The notes under the pieces were generated by a model. The model made no database searches. It saw only the letters and a program-made list of their open reading frames with translations, and was not told the DNA's origin. Source: Granulosicoccus sp964390335 (lineage in GTDB: Bacteria > Pseudomonadota > Gammaproteobacteria > Granulosicoccales > Granulosicoccaceae). From it: a DNA stretch of 64,000 bases. Below are positions 8,010 to 17,592 of this stretch, one piece after another. The DNA is taken from NCBI GenBank assembly GCA_964390335.1, contig CAYMHU010000002.1, positions 143,352-207,351 on the forward strand, read 5' to 3'. Each line of letters begins with the position of its first letter. Positions within the stretch are counted from its first letter, which is position 1. Position numbers and translations under genes: made by a program.

Positions 8010-9452
8010 TTAAGCTAAGGCACTTTCAACCCCTAATGCCTGTTCAATATCTTCAGCTAACACTTTTTTGTGTCCCGCACTTCGAGCAATTCGTTCCGCT
8101 GCATCCCTGAGTTTTTTTGCAGCCGATATTCTTACCAGCACCGGTTGCTGCTCCACCGCTTCATCAAATACAGACTGCGCGTCTGAATCCCACGGCAAAT
8201 CCGCAACTACCCGCGCAGGGGTTGCGCTTACTGCGTCTAGCTGTGTGGTTGTAGGCAGCAAGCCAAACAGAGCATCGAATAAAGCGTTGCAAATTTCCTG
8301 AACCAGATAACTGGCACCGGAATATCCCATAAATGGAGTGCCGGTATGCCTGCGGATAATGGCACCGGGTAACGATGCTGGAATGTAAACCGATGGGCCC
8401 TTTTGTTCACCTAAATAAATTCGCTCGTTCACACTGCCGAAAACAATTAACGGCGGATTGGTTTTAATGCTCTGTTGAACTGCGTAGTTATCCGGTTTTT
8501 TGCCGGCGCAACGTGAATAAGAGAAGTGGCATGGCATACCCAACTCATTTTCTAAAAAATTTTGCACTCCGCGCGAATAAGTTTCGGTACTAACGATGCC
8601 AAAACTTGCGGTTGCAAAAAAATCTTGAGTGACCGAGCGCCATAGATCCCAGATCGGTTTTACCGTCGTATTTTTTTCCAGTTCAATGAACGGTTCTGGG
8701 TCCAAGCCCAGCAATTCACCCAACGAGTGTAAGAACTTGGTCGTGCTTTCAAGACCAATCGGTGCTTGCAGATAGGGACGCTCTAGCATTTCGCACAATT
8801 GTCTACCGTATTCGCGGTACATACAGATGTTCACGTCAGCGTCAGGCAGCTTTGCCATATCTGCCAAGTGAGTGCCCAACGGGAACACCATGTTGATCTC
8901 GGCCCCAAGACCAGTGACCAATCTACGAATCTCCGCAAGATCAGACGCCATATTGAAGTGCCCGTATGCAGGCCCAATGATATTGACGCGCGGTTTTTCG
9001 CCTTCTTTGGGCTTGCGTGCCTTTATGCGTTTAGTACCAAACTCGGTCCATAACCATGACAACGCCCGATCAGCACTTTGCCACTGATCTTCATCAATGG
9101 TTCGCGGTAAAAATCGCTTTATGGATGTGCCTTCAGGCGTTACACCGCCACCGATCATCTCTGCGATGGAACCGGTCACAACCACACTGGGCAGATCGGG
9201 GTCTAAGGAATTGTGCGCTCTACGCATCGCGGCTTCGGTTCCATCCTGGCCCAATTCTTCTTCACCTAAACCGGTCACTACTATAGGCAGCTCATGCGGT
9301 GGTAACGCATCGGTGTAATGCAAAACCGACGTGACAGGCAAATTCTCACATCCAACAGGACCGTCGATAATCACCTGCAGGCCTTTAACCGCAGTGAACA
9401 CATATACTGCGCCCCAATAACCTCCGGCTCTGTCGTGATCGGTAATCAGCAT
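8010..9452 (-). CDS. bchZ: Chlorophyllide a reductase subunit Z
   Basis: Catalytic subunit of the nitrogenase-like chlorophyllide a oxidoreductase (COR, BchXYZ), which reduces the C7=C8 bond of ring B to give the bacteriochlorin ring. The 480-aa sequence starts MLITDHDRAGGYWGAVYVF and contains the GPVGCENLP segment with a probable cluster-ligand Cys. The C-terminus (RDAAERIARSAGHKKVLAEDIEQAL) is the small helical domain shared with BchB. bchZ follows bchY with a one-base start/stop overlap. Acts in the cytoplasm with BchY as a heterotetramer, receiving electrons from BchX. Confidence 0.94.
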   Translation of the reverse strand: MLITDHDRAGGYWGAVYVFTAVKGLQVIIDGPVGCENLPVTSVLHYTDALPPHELPIVVTGLGEEELGQDGTEAAMRRAHNSLDPDLPSVVVTGSIAEMIGGGVTPEGTSIKRFLPRTIDEDQWQSADRALSWLWTEFGTKRIKARKPKEGEKPRVNIIGPAYGHFNMASDLAEIRRLVTGLGAEINMVFPLGTHLADMAKLPDADVNICMYREYGRQLCEMLERPYLQAPIGLESTTKFLHSLGELLGLDPEPFIELEKNTTVKPIWDLWRSVTQDFFATASFGIVSTETYSRGVQNFLENELGMPCHFSYSRCAGKKPDNYAVQQSIKTNPPLIVFGSVNERIYLGEQKGPSVYIPASLPGAIIRRHTGTPFMGYSGASYLVQEICNALFDALFGLLPTTTQLDAVSATPARVVADLPWDSDAQSVFDEAVEQQPVLVRISAAKKLRDAAERIARSAGHKKVLAEDIEQALGVESALA

Positions 9453-11014
9453 CAGATTGCCTCTTCCACGTTGCGAGCTTTTTCCTGTTTCTCGCGCTTA
9501 CGCCTCATTGCCTGCTTAAAGGCAGGTCGATCAACCGGAACGCTATCCCATATTCCGGCCGCATGTTCTTTTCCAACAGCACCAAAAAACGCATCCATCT
9601 TTTTAAACCGGTCTTTTCCGCCGACAGCGGCGTTAACCACCTGTGCGAGTGAGCCGGCGCCAGCCACTCCCATTAGCGGTCGTGCAGAAATCAGATTCGT
9701 AAAGTACAACGCCGGTGTGGTTTGTTCTTTGGCCTTTTGCACCACCGGTGTTGTACCAATCGCTAAATCGGGCTTGAAGGTTTGTAGTGCATAGAGATCA
9801 TCTTCAAGCGATGCGCGAAAATTGACTGTCACACCTTTGCTCTCAAGCCAGGCGCGGTCGTCTTGTGAATACGGGGTTTGCGGACAAGCCGTACCCACAT
9901 AGGGAATGTCTGCACCACTTTCGATCAGCAAGCGGGCAACGATAAGCTCTGAGCCTTCATAACCAGACAAGGTAATGCGATGCTTTATCGGTGAGGCAGC
10001 CAATGCATCACGAATAGCACTGATGTGTTGATCTTTAACCGGCCCCACCAACTTTGCCGGTACGTTGCAATGCGATGCCAGAGCATCGAGCCACGAAGCC
10101 GTGCCACTCACACCAACGGGTGCAGAACCGAACACCGGACAGCCAGCTTTTTCAAACACACGAACGCTCGCGGTATAGAACGGATGAATCGCAGCAACGG
10201 CCTGACAATCCAATGCGGTATACAGCTCCCGCCATTCTCTGGTTGGCACCGTGCTACCCACCCGCAAACCCATCGGTTCTATCATCTGGTTGATGATCAT
10301 CGGGTCGGCCGGGAACATTTCGCCGAGCAACGTGATTGCCGGCAGTGACGTGGCAGATTGCTGATTATCTGGCGCCAGTACTGGCCCGGCCTTAACTTCG
10401 TTAAGCGCATAGTCAAGCATCGCACCAGCCAGAACATCTTTGGCCTCGGCATGTGTCGGAACACCAAACCCCGGTACGTCAATACCAATGATGCGTACGC
10501 CGTTTATTTCATCGGGCAATAAACGCAATGGCACACCGGATGCCGTTGGAACGCACAAATTCGTTACGACTATGGTGTCATAAAGTGCCGGGTCTGCAAG
10601 CTCGTGCACGGCATCGCGGATGTCTTCAAAGAGCTTACCGGTAACCAACGTTTCTGAATTAAACGGCACGTAACCGACGCTACGGCGAGCACCATAAAAA
10701 TGCGAGGTGAAGGTTAGTCCGTATACACAACACGCTGAACCGGACAGTACCGTTGCTGTGCGTTTCATACGCAAACCCACACGCAAAGAACCAAATGCCG
10801 GGCACATGCTTTGTGGCTGATCGTGTGGTCCGTTGGGATAATCCTTGGCGTAGCGATCAAGCACCGATGTTTTGCCAGCTGCGCGCGCTGCCGCCTGAAG
10901 TCGATCAGCACCGCCATGACACCCATCGCCGCTTTGCTCCGCGGTGTCTAGCAACTGCTTCTCGCGCAAATCATGCGGCGATATTGCGTGCATTGGCTGT
11001 GCGTTTGCGTCCAT
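9452..11014 (-). CDS. bchY: Chlorophyllide a reductase subunit Y
   Basis: Second catalytic subunit of COR, related to nitrogenase NifD/BchN. Seen: CPAFGSLRVGLRMKRTATVL with cysteine ligands for the 4Fe-4S cluster, GSACCVYGLTF, and the long NifD-like core with GEMFPADPMIINQMIEPMGL. The open frame runs back to 11083 inside bchX, but the ATG at 11014 sits one base after the bchX stop (TGA-G-ATG) and gives MDANAQPM, a normal start of about 520 aa. Tight coupling with bchX and bchZ fits a three-subunit enzyme. Confidence 0.93.
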   Translation of the reverse strand: MDANAQPMHAISPHDLREKQLLDTAEQSGDGCHGGADRLQAAARAAGKTSVLDRYAKDYPNGPHDQPQSMCPAFGSLRVGLRMKRTATVLSGSACCVYGLTFTSHFYGARRSVGYVPFNSETLVTGKLFEDIRDAVHELADPALYDTIVVTNLCVPTASGVPLRLLPDEINGVRIIGIDVPGFGVPTHAEAKDVLAGAMLDYALNEVKAGPVLAPDNQQSATSLPAITLLGEMFPADPMIINQMIEPMGLRVGSTVPTREWRELYTALDCQAVAAIHPFYTASVRVFEKAGCPVFGSAPVGVSGTASWLDALASHCNVPAKLVGPVKDQHISAIRDALAASPIKHRITLSGYEGSELIVARLLIESGADIPYVGTACPQTPYSQDDRAWLESKGVTVNFRASLEDDLYALQTFKPDLAIGTTPVVQKAKEQTTPALYFTNLISARPLMGVAGAGSLAQVVNAAVGGKDRFKKMDAFFGAVGKEHAAGIWDSVPVDRPAFKQAMRRKREKQEKARNVEEAI

Positions 11015-11015
11015 C

Positions 11016-12044
11016 TCAGATTGCCTCGTAAACCACTTCAAGCGAGGGTTTTTCAAGCACGCTTGCCGCACACAAGTCGTCAATTGTGGCAGGTTCTAGC
11101 ACCACGTCTCGACCAACCGCATCAGCAGTGAACAGCCCGAGTAATTCATCCTGACTCAGTGTGTTCGGTTGCAACGGCATTGAGCCTGCTATCTCACTGG
11201 CAAGCGTTTGAAACAATGGTCCCCACTGACTGTCTGGCGTACCCACGATCTGATAATTCGCACTTTTTCGACGAATGTCCTCATCAGCCGGAATAGCAGC
11301 AAGCACGGGTATATTGGCTGCTTCGGCAAATGCAGCTGCTTCGCCAGTACCATCGTCTTTGTTAATGACCATGCCGGCAACACCAACATTGCCACCGAGT
11401 TTTCGAAAGTACTCCACAGCCGAACACACATTGTTTGCAACATAGAGCGACTGCAAGTCATTGGACCCAACGACAATCACCTTTTGACACATATCACGTG
11501 CGATCGGTAAACCAAAGCCGCCACACACTACGTCGCCAAGAAAGTCGAGCAACACATAATCAAAATCCCACTCGTGAAAACCCAGACTCTCTAACAATTC
11601 AAAACCATGAATGATGCCGCGACCACCGCAACCGCGTCCCACTTCCGGGCCACCCAGTTCCATCGCATACACACCGTCGCGTTTAAAACACACATCGCCA
11701 ATTTCAACTTTTTCTCCGGCCAGCTTTTTCGCAGACGATGTTTGAATGATTGTTGGGCAGGCTCGCCCACCAAATAGCAGCGATGTAGTGTCACTTTTCG
11801 GATCACAACCGATCAGCAGCACCTTTTTCCCCATCTGCGCCATCATGTACGACAAATTGGCCAGCGTAAAACTTTTACCGATGCCACCTTTACCGTAAAT
11901 GGCGATGACTTGAGTCTCTTTTGTGACAGGACCTGTTGACACGGGGTTCGGGTCGATCGATGCCTCTTTGCGTAACGCATCCTTTTGACTTGGCAGATCA
12001 AACTTAACGACCGGCACCTCTTTGATTGTCGTGTTGTCATTCAT
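11016..12044 (-). CDS. bchX: Chlorophyllide a reductase iron protein BchX
   Basis: ATP-dependent reductase component of COR, homologous to NifH and BchL. Seen: the P-loop YGKGGIGKSFTLAN near residues 50-60, switch-type LLIGCDPKSDTTSLLFGG, and the cluster-ligand cysteines in GRGCGGRGIIHGFELL and DVVCGGFGLPIA. The start at 12044 (MNDNTT) is supported by a CTGGAG ribosome site and overlaps the bchC stop by 8 nt. About 342 aa. It is clearly the X rather than the L paralogue because it sits with Y and Z and because BchL is found at 33.4 kb. Confidence 0.95.
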   Translation of the reverse strand: MNDNTTIKEVPVVKFDLPSQKDALRKEASIDPNPVSTGPVTKETQVIAIYGKGGIGKSFTLANLSYMMAQMGKKVLLIGCDPKSDTTSLLFGGRACPTIIQTSSAKKLAGEKVEIGDVCFKRDGVYAMELGGPEVGRGCGGRGIIHGFELLESLGFHEWDFDYVLLDFLGDVVCGGFGLPIARDMCQKVIVVGSNDLQSLYVANNVCSAVEYFRKLGGNVGVAGMVINKDDGTGEAAAFAEAANIPVLAAIPADEDIRRKSANYQIVGTPDSQWGPLFQTLASEIAGSMPLQPNTLSQDELLGLFTADAVGRDVVLEPATIDDLCAASVLEKPSLEVVYEAI

Positions 12045-13065
12045 GTACTTTTCTCCAGTCAAGTGCCATTTTTAAGCATTGTTGATCGCTGAACGCAGTC
12101 TTATAGGCCTGGGCTGCGTCATCTACGTGCGCCGTGTGAGTAATCAATCCATCAAGCGACAGCAAACCGGTTTTAACCAGCTGACTGACTGCTCGCATAT
12201 CATTTGCGTGCCACTCTGCCGCAACCTGAATGCGCACTTCTTTCATAAAAGCTGCGGCGAATTGAAACGATAATGAGTCTTTATAAAATCCTGCGAGCGT
12301 GATCTGCGGTGGAGCTGAGTTTGGTTGTCTGCGATGCAGATGTCGGATTGCGGTGTCAAGAATGTCACTGTTGCCGCTGACGTCAACGATATGTTGATAA
12401 GTTGAATCACTATCTTGTTGTGGATCAATAACCCGATAGTTGTCCGCACCGTGCTGTCTGACCCGCTCAATCTCCCACACCGTTGGTGCAGCAAAATCCA
12501 GTGCTATACAGATTCTTGCCAAAAGGCGCCCAAGTACTCCGTGACCAATGATTAGATCTGGCGCTACGAATGTTTTACTGTCGGGGTGTTGATCGGTAAA
12601 CAATATATGATGAGCGGTTGCCGCGAGGGCAAGCAAGAGCCCGTTGGTTCCCAGTGAAGCGTCAATCGGTACCGCTTTTTGCTGTGGCACAACAAGGCGT
12701 GAGGCTGCACCGCCAAATAAACTGCGCATTGTTGGAAAGCTTTGTGAACCACCAACGAAAACAAATTCACCTAATTGGCGATCGCAGGCGGAACCGACTG
12801 CCTTAATCTCACCCACGGCTTCGTATCCGGGAATGAGCGGGTAGCCCATACCGGGAAAATCCGGCATTTCGCCATTCCAAAGCAGACGCTCAGTGCCTGT
12901 GCTGATACCCGAGGCGTGCACATCAACCAGTAAATCACCTGGTGCCAACTCGGCGGTTCTGACGGTCTGGACCGATAACTGACCAGGAGCATCGAACACC
13001 ACCGCACGGGCATCACACCCGGATGCTGCTGGCACTGACACTGTCTGAGTCGAGTCGGTTGACAT
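12037..13065 (-). CDS. bchC: 3-hydroxyethyl bacteriochlorophyllide a dehydrogenase
   Basis: Zinc-type medium-chain dehydrogenase family member that oxidises the C3 hydroxyethyl group to acetyl, a late step to bacteriochlorophyllide a. Seen: GISTGTERLLWNGEMPDFPGMGYPLIPGYEAVG near the N-terminus (two adjacent motifs), and a Rossmann segment LIIGHGVLGRLLARI. The long frame begins at 13131, inside the PpsR operator; the ATG at 13065 (MSTDST) has AAGGA six bases upstream and is preferred, giving 342 aa. First gene of the bchCXYZ-puf operon and directly downstream of paired PpsR sites. Confidence 0.92.
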   Translation of the reverse strand: MSTDSTQTVSVPAASGCDARAVVFDAPGQLSVQTVRTAELAPGDLLVDVHASGISTGTERLLWNGEMPDFPGMGYPLIPGYEAVGEIKAVGSACDRQLGEFVFVGGSQSFPTMRSLFGGAASRLVVPQQKAVPIDASLGTNGLLLALAATAHHILFTDQHPDSKTFVAPDLIIGHGVLGRLLARICIALDFAAPTVWEIERVRQHGADNYRVIDPQQDSDSTYQHIVDVSGNSDILDTAIRHLHRRQPNSAPPQITLAGFYKDSLSFQFAAAFMKEVRIQVAAEWHANDMRAVSQLVKTGLLSLDGLITHTAHVDDAAQAYKTAFSDQQCLKMALDWRKVHE

Positions 13066-13086
13066 GGACGGTCCTTTTGGTCTTTG

Positions 13087-13130
13087 TGTCATTTTATATT
13101 GACAATTGAATATGTCAACTAAAATAGACA
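13087..13130. promoter_or_regulatory. Paired PpsR/CrtJ operators, bchC / cytochrome c divergent promoter
   Basis: Two perfect TGT-N12-ACA dyads: TGTCATTTTATATTGACA at 13087-13104 and TGTCAACTAAAATAGACA at 13113-13130, centres 26 bp apart. On the minus strand the outer dyad supplies a TTGACA -35 box, followed 16 nt later by TAAAAT, which lies within the other dyad. This is the expected design for PpsR repression of bchC. The same sites could also control the divergent cytochrome gene at 13281. The bare motif would occur about 15 times by chance in 64 kb, so weight rests on the TTGACA arms, the pairing and the position. Confidence 0.82.
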
Positions 13131-13280
13131 AATGATTTATCCCGGCGATTATGAATCAATCGAGTTGTCCGGTTTCGCGCACTGCATGCACCGAAATTTC
13201 GTCCCAAAACGAAACTTTGGTACACTGCGTTCAACGTCGGATGTTTCCGGTTTTCAAACAGTTCAACGAGGAAAGTAACA

Positions 13281-13601
13281 ATGAGAAAGTTGGTTATTGC
13301 AGGAACGTGTCTGCTGCTAGCTAGCACCAATCTGGCTGCGGAAGGCTCTGCAGCAGCCGGGAAGGAAAAATCAGCCGTGTGTGCTGCGTGCCATGGTGCC
13401 AACGGTGTAGCAATTGCCCCGACCTACCCAAATCTTGCTGGTCAGAACGCAGAATACATGGTCGCTCAGCTCATGGCGTTTAAATCAGGCGAACGCAAAG
13501 GTGCATCATCTGCCCTCATGGCGCCAATGGCGATGACTTTGTCAGATCAGGATATGCTCGATCTGGCGGCTTTCTACAACTCTCTGGAGCCAGCCAAATA
13601 G
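13281..13601 (+). CDS. Small periplasmic class I cytochrome c
   Basis: A 106-aa single-haem cytochrome with a signal peptide (residues 1-20, cleavage near LAAEG) and one CAACH haem site at 34-38, then a Met ligand candidate in SALMAPMAMTLS and the closing helix LDLAAFYNSLEPAK. It resembles the c4/c5/c553-like small cytochromes. Being divergent from bchC across paired PpsR operators, it is a plausible soluble electron donor from the cytochrome bc1 complex to PufC, but this is inferred. AACGAGGAAAG before the ATG is a good ribosome site. No gene symbol is assigned because several cytochrome families share this pattern. Confidence 0.9.
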   Translation: MRKLVIAGTCLLLASTNLAAEGSAAAGKEKSAVCAACHGANGVAIAPTYPNLAGQNAEYMVAQLMAFKSGERKGASSALMAPMAMTLSDQDMLDLAAFYNSLEPAK

Positions 13602-13672
13602 ATTGTCCCGCGGTTGGCACAGCAGCGACTCTCAGCCGACCAAAAGCCGGGCGACCAACAGGCGGCGATTAA

Positions 13673-14545
13673 TTAAGCAGCCAAATTGGCTAAGCGAGCC
13701 GGCAGCAAGCTGTCGGTCTCACTTTTAATTCGCTCGCACAACACGCTCTTACCGGCACAATCGGGCACCGACTCTATGGCGTTTTCTACCAGCGTTCGCA
13801 GTCGTTGCGCAGCGCCTGCCAAGCCTAAGCTTTTAACAGAGTTGGGTCTGTCTAGACGACTATCCTGACCGACGGGCTTGCCCATATCGTTCTCGCTACC
13901 CGCTGCGTCAAGAATGTCATCGGCCACCTGATAAGCTTCACCCAATTTTAACCCCAGCATTCCCCACGCGCTGGGTTCATCAACTGCCGCAACAATGGCA
14001 CCGGCTTTGGTAGCTGCGGCAAACAAGGCGCCGGTCTTGGCCCGATGATACGCATTCAGATCAACCTCTTGCTCACACTCCCAAGCTTGCCCAGCTGCAA
14101 TCCCAGCTGGTGTTCCCACACCTTCAGCAATCGCTTTTGACAATTGCATTGCGAGCCCAGCGTTATCGGGTAATCCGTCAGACAGCACCTCAAAACTCTT
14201 AACGATTAACGCATCGCCAGCCAATACTGCCAAGCGTTGCCCGAATTCAGCCTGTACCGACGGGCGTCCGCGTCGCACTTGTGCATTATCAAAACACGGT
14301 AAATCGTCATGAACCAGTGAAGCACAGTGCACCAACTCCAGGGCGGCTGCCGGTACAGCTGCCAGACTCTGCGATCCCTGACAGGCGGTCGCCACGGCCA
14401 TACACAGCTTGGGTCTAATGCGCGCACCTCCGGGAAACACAGCCCAACGCATCGCCGCCGCCAACCTTGGCGCGCAGCCGCTGCTTCCGGTCAATTCGAG
14501 GGCCTGCGCTAACACAATTTCCACTTTGTCGACGCTCGATTTCAT
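13673..14545 (-). CDS. crtE: Geranylgeranyl diphosphate synthase CrtE
   Basis: Trans-prenyltransferase making GGPP for phytoene and for the phytyl tail. Seen: the PGGARIRPKL segment, the first aspartate-rich motif in VHDDLPCFDNAQ (DDxxxxD form), RRGRPSV, and the second aspartate motif in YQVADDILDAAG. At 290 aa it fits the IspA/CrtE family. Sequence alone does not separate a farnesyl from a geranylgeranyl synthase; the PGC location decides. It is divergent from dxs, sharing a 105-bp region with a PpsR-like site. Start at 14545 is supported by CAGGAGATGGC upstream. Confidence 0.85.
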   Translation of the reverse strand: MKSSVDKVEIVLAQALELTGSSGCAPRLAAAMRWAVFPGGARIRPKLCMAVATACQGSQSLAAVPAAALELVHCASLVHDDLPCFDNAQVRRGRPSVQAEFGQRLAVLAGDALIVKSFEVLSDGLPDNAGLAMQLSKAIAEGVGTPAGIAAGQAWECEQEVDLNAYHRAKTGALFAAATKAGAIVAAVDEPSAWGMLGLKLGEAYQVADDILDAAGSENDMGKPVGQDSRLDRPNSVKSLGLAGAAQRLRTLVENAIESVPDCAGKSVLCERIKSETDSLLPARLANLAA

Positions 14546-14576
14546 TTAGCCATCTCCTGAGTTGAGTTTTTCAATT

Positions 14577-14620
14577 TGTAAATTTACATTGTCAGTGTAA
14601 AATGTCCATTAATATTTACA
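14577..14620. promoter_or_regulatory. PpsR-type site(s) between crtE and dxs
   Basis: One perfect TGT-N12-ACA dyad, TGTCCATTAATATTTACA, at 14603-14620, and a partial one (TGTAAATTTACATTGTCA, five of six bases) at 14577-14594, 26 bp away centre to centre. That is the same spacing as at bchC, orf249 and pucBA. The AT-rich region lies between divergent crtE and dxs and would let PpsR control both the isoprenoid branch and the dxs-crtC-hemC-bciA operon. Arms lack the TTGACA extension seen elsewhere, so support is moderate. Confidence 0.55.
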
Positions 14621-14650
14621 CTTTGGCGGCAGAAATCAGGAGCCTAAGCG

Positions 14651-16561
14651 ATGGATCTTACCCAAATCGATCATTTCGACAACGCTACTTCGTCGTTCTG
14701 TACAGAAACTGATCATCGCCCCGATCCACCGCTTAAGCTCGAACACACCGGTTGGTTAGCTGGGATTCATGCCCCAGCAGATCTGCGCTCGCAACCAAAA
14801 CACGTACTACCCGAAATATGCGCTGAGTTGCGTCAAGAATTGATTAACCAGGTGTCTACAAGCGGTGGTCATTTTGGCGCAAATCTTGGCGTGATTGAAT
14901 TGACCGTCGCACTGCATTTTGTTTTTGACACACCTCGCGATAAATTGATCTGGGATGTCGGGCACCAAAGCTACCCACATAAAATATTGACAGGACGTCG
15001 TGAACGTATGGCTGGTGTTCGTCAACTCGGCGGTCTATCCGGTTTTCCAGTTATGAGCGAGAGCGAATACGATGCATTTGGCACAGCGCATGCCGGAAAC
15101 TCGATTAGCGCAGGGCTTGGCATGGCCACCGCAATCGCGCGAAGCCAGTCATACGATGAACCAGCACCACGCGTAGTGTGCGTTTTAGGTGACGGCGCGT
15201 TAACAGAGGGTATGGTGTTTGAGGCACTGAATCACGGTGGAGCAACTAACGAGAACCTGCTGATCGTGCTCAATGACAATCAAATGTCCATCTCACCTAA
15301 TGTAGGTGCGCTAACGAACGCAGGTGGAGAACATTACGAACGTTTTTTTACGTCACTTGGTGTTCAATACAATGGTCCTGTTGACGGCCATGATATCAAT
15401 CAACTGACCGAATCGTTAAAAGCGACACAACAGCACCATGGCGTACAGGTTCTGCATGTGTTAACGCAAAAAGGCAAAGGCTATGAAGCAGCCGAGCGTG
15501 AACCCGTGGCGTATCATGCGGTGCCCGTATTCGACCCTGCTACCGGTGTGTGTAAAGCCAAGAAACCAAGTAAACAAACCTACACATCGGTATTCGGTGC
15601 CTGGGCTTGCGATGCAGCGGAAGCTGATTCGAGGGTGACGTTAATCACACCTGCCATGAAAGAAGGCTCGGGCTTGGTCGAGTTTGAACGCCGATTCAAA
15701 TCGCAGTTTCATGATGTAGCTATTGCAGAACAGCATGCTGTCACTTTCGCAGCGGGACTCGCCTGTGAAAACCAAAAACCCGTGGTAGCCATCTATTCCA
15801 GTTTTCTGCAACGTGCATATGATCAGGTGATTCATGATGTTGCACTACAAAACCTCGATGTTCTGTTCGCTATAGATCGCAGTGGTCTTGTAGGTAACGA
15901 TGGGGCAACTCACCACGGCAGTTTTGACGCCAGTTTCCTGCGCTGTGTGCCTAATTTAATTGCGATGGCACCGGCTGATGAACGAGAGTGCCGTCAGATG
16001 TTGCAAACCGGTCTGGAATACCCGGGGCCGGCAGCTGTGCGTTTTGAACGCGGTAGTGGTTGCGGTGCTGTACCTGAAGAGACCCTTGACACGTTGCCGA
16101 TCGGCCAAGCAAACATTGTTAGAAAAGGCCGTGGCACAGCCATATTGGCGTTCGGCAGTACGGTACACAGCGCGCTGATGGCAGCTGATACTCTTGGCGC
16201 GACCCTTGTCAACATGCGATTCATCAAACCCATCGATGAACAGATTTTGGTTCAACTCGCCGCCGATCACGATACGTTCATCACGGTTGAAAACAATGTG
16301 GTTAGCGGTGGCGCAGGCAGCGCCGTAAACGAAGCATTGAATCGCTTGTGTGTGTTTAAGCCGGTGCTCAACCTTGGGTTGCCAGACTCTTTTGTCGGTC
16401 ACGGTACTCAGCAAGAGTTATTACGCGAGTGCCAATTGGATACTCAAGGTATCGCCGAGCAAATCAAGCAATTTATAAAAACCGTGGATACTGCGCGGTA
16501 CGCGAACTCAAGCGCTACTGCGAATATCACTGACAAATTGAAATACCAGCTGGCAAATTGA
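14651..16561 (+). CDS. dxs: 1-deoxy-D-xylulose-5-phosphate synthase
   Basis: Thiamine-diphosphate enzyme joining pyruvate and glyceraldehyde 3-phosphate, the first step of the MEP isoprenoid pathway. Seen: GGHFGANLGVIELTVALH, the conserved HQSYPHKILTGRR, the ThDP/Mg motif GDGALTEGMVFEALNHGG with NDNQMSISPN, the transketolase central segment IAEQHAVTFAAGLA, and the C-terminal GSTVHSALMAA domain. 636 aa, with a slightly long N-terminal lead. It heads an operon dxs-crtC-hemC-bciA. Likely a phototrophy-dedicated copy, with a housekeeping copy elsewhere, but that cannot be seen here. AGGAGCC before the ATG is a good ribosome site. Confidence 0.95.
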   Translation: MDLTQIDHFDNATSSFCTETDHRPDPPLKLEHTGWLAGIHAPADLRSQPKHVLPEICAELRQELINQVSTSGGHFGANLGVIELTVALHFVFDTPRDKLIWDVGHQSYPHKILTGRRERMAGVRQLGGLSGFPVMSESEYDAFGTAHAGNSISAGLGMATAIARSQSYDEPAPRVVCVLGDGALTEGMVFEALNHGGATNENLLIVLNDNQMSISPNVGALTNAGGEHYERFFTSLGVQYNGPVDGHDINQLTESLKATQQHHGVQVLHVLTQKGKGYEAAEREPVAYHAVPVFDPATGVCKAKKPSKQTYTSVFGAWACDAAEADSRVTLITPAMKEGSGLVEFERRFKSQFHDVAIAEQHAVTFAAGLACENQKPVVAIYSSFLQRAYDQVIHDVALQNLDVLFAIDRSGLVGNDGATHHGSFDASFLRCVPNLIAMAPADERECRQMLQTGLEYPGPAAVRFERGSGCGAVPEETLDTLPIGQANIVRKGRGTAILAFGSTVHSALMAADTLGATLVNMRFIKPIDEQILVQLAADHDTFITVENNVVSGGAGSAVNEALNRLCVFKPVLNLGLPDSFVGHGTQQELLRECQLDTQGIAEQIKQFIKTVDTARYANSSATANITDKLKYQLAN

Positions 16562-16565
16562 TTCC

Positions 16566-17546
16566 TTGCAAACTGAATATCCAATGTTTACCCGTGAGGT
16601 ATCGCGCAATGGCTATTGCTGGTGGTACATGGATGCGGAAAGCGCAGATCAACAACATCGTTTAACCATTATCGCGTTTATCGGCAGCGTGTTTTCGCCA
16701 TACTATAAACGTGCCCGAAATAAATCAGCTGTTGATCCATTGCAACACTGCTCCTTGAATGTCGCGTTGTACGGCGCGAACAACGTTTGGTGTATGACTG
16801 AGCGGCATCGCGAGGATGTAGAGCTTCAACCAGACTACATGCGCATTGGTCCAAGCTCTTTAAGTTATACACGCTCCGATAACCATACCGGCCGTCTGAC
16901 GATCAACATTGAAGAACGCGCGGCGCCAATACCAAGACGAGTCAAAGGTCAAATCACTGTCGATATCCAATTACAAACTGATGCTCAATTCACCCTGGAC
17001 GACAATGGTCGGCACCATTGGTGGCCTGCTGGACCAAACAGTCAAGTCAGTGTACAAATGGAGCGCCCGTTCACGCAATGGACAGGTAATGCGTATGTCG
17101 ATATGAATCAGGGTGATCAACCTATTGAGAACGACCTGCAATACTGGTGTTGGTCGCGATTTCGAACCGCATCAGGCACACAGATTCACTACGATGTGTT
17201 CAACACCGATTCTCAGTTGTCTGGCAACCCTGACAAAGCGATTGCAGTCCACATCGGTACCAATAGCGATGTACAGCCAATCAAGCCGTCAACATTGCAT
17301 GAGCTACCGCGCTCTGGATGGCGCATGCGTCGTCACGCCAGAAGTGACGCGAGCGTCCCGAAGATTATCAGCGCATTAGAAGACACGCCGTTTTACACAC
17401 GATCAGCTGTTAGAACCGGCGTAAACCAGCACTCGGTCAACGGTATTAATGAAAGTGTTTCGCTAACGCGTTTTAACAACCCCATCGTGCAAACCATGCT
17501 GCGATTCAGAATGCCACGCTTGCGGTGGCAAAAACGCTCAAACTAG
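16566..17546 (+). CDS. crtC: Carotenoid 1,2-hydratase (hydroxyneurosporene synthase) CrtC
   Basis: Adds water across the terminal C1,2 double bond of neurosporene or lycopene, the first step of the spirilloxanthin branch. Seen: NGYCWWYMDAES near the N-terminus, IAFIGSVFSPYYKRA, the HHWWPAGPNSQVSVQ segment, and WTGNAYVDMNQGDQPIENDL followed by WCWSRF, all typical of the family. The start is probably the TTG at 16566, 4 nt after the dxs stop, because it restores the usual distance of about 16 residues to the GYxWWY motif; an ATG at 16584 is the alternative. Second gene of the dxs operon, 326 aa. Confidence 0.9.
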   Translation: MQTEYPMFTREVSRNGYCWWYMDAESADQQHRLTIIAFIGSVFSPYYKRARNKSAVDPLQHCSLNVALYGANNVWCMTERHREDVELQPDYMRIGPSSLSYTRSDNHTGRLTINIEERAAPIPRRVKGQITVDIQLQTDAQFTLDDNGRHHWWPAGPNSQVSVQMERPFTQWTGNAYVDMNQGDQPIENDLQYWCWSRFRTASGTQIHYDVFNTDSQLSGNPDKAIAVHIGTNSDVQPIKPSTLHELPRSGWRMRRHARSDASVPKIISALEDTPFYTRSAVRTGVNQHSVNGINESVSLTRFNNPIVQTMLRFRMPRLRWQKRSN

Positions 17547-17592
17547 CACAGTGTTTATTAATAACTGTATAACGTGAACTGGACGACCCACT

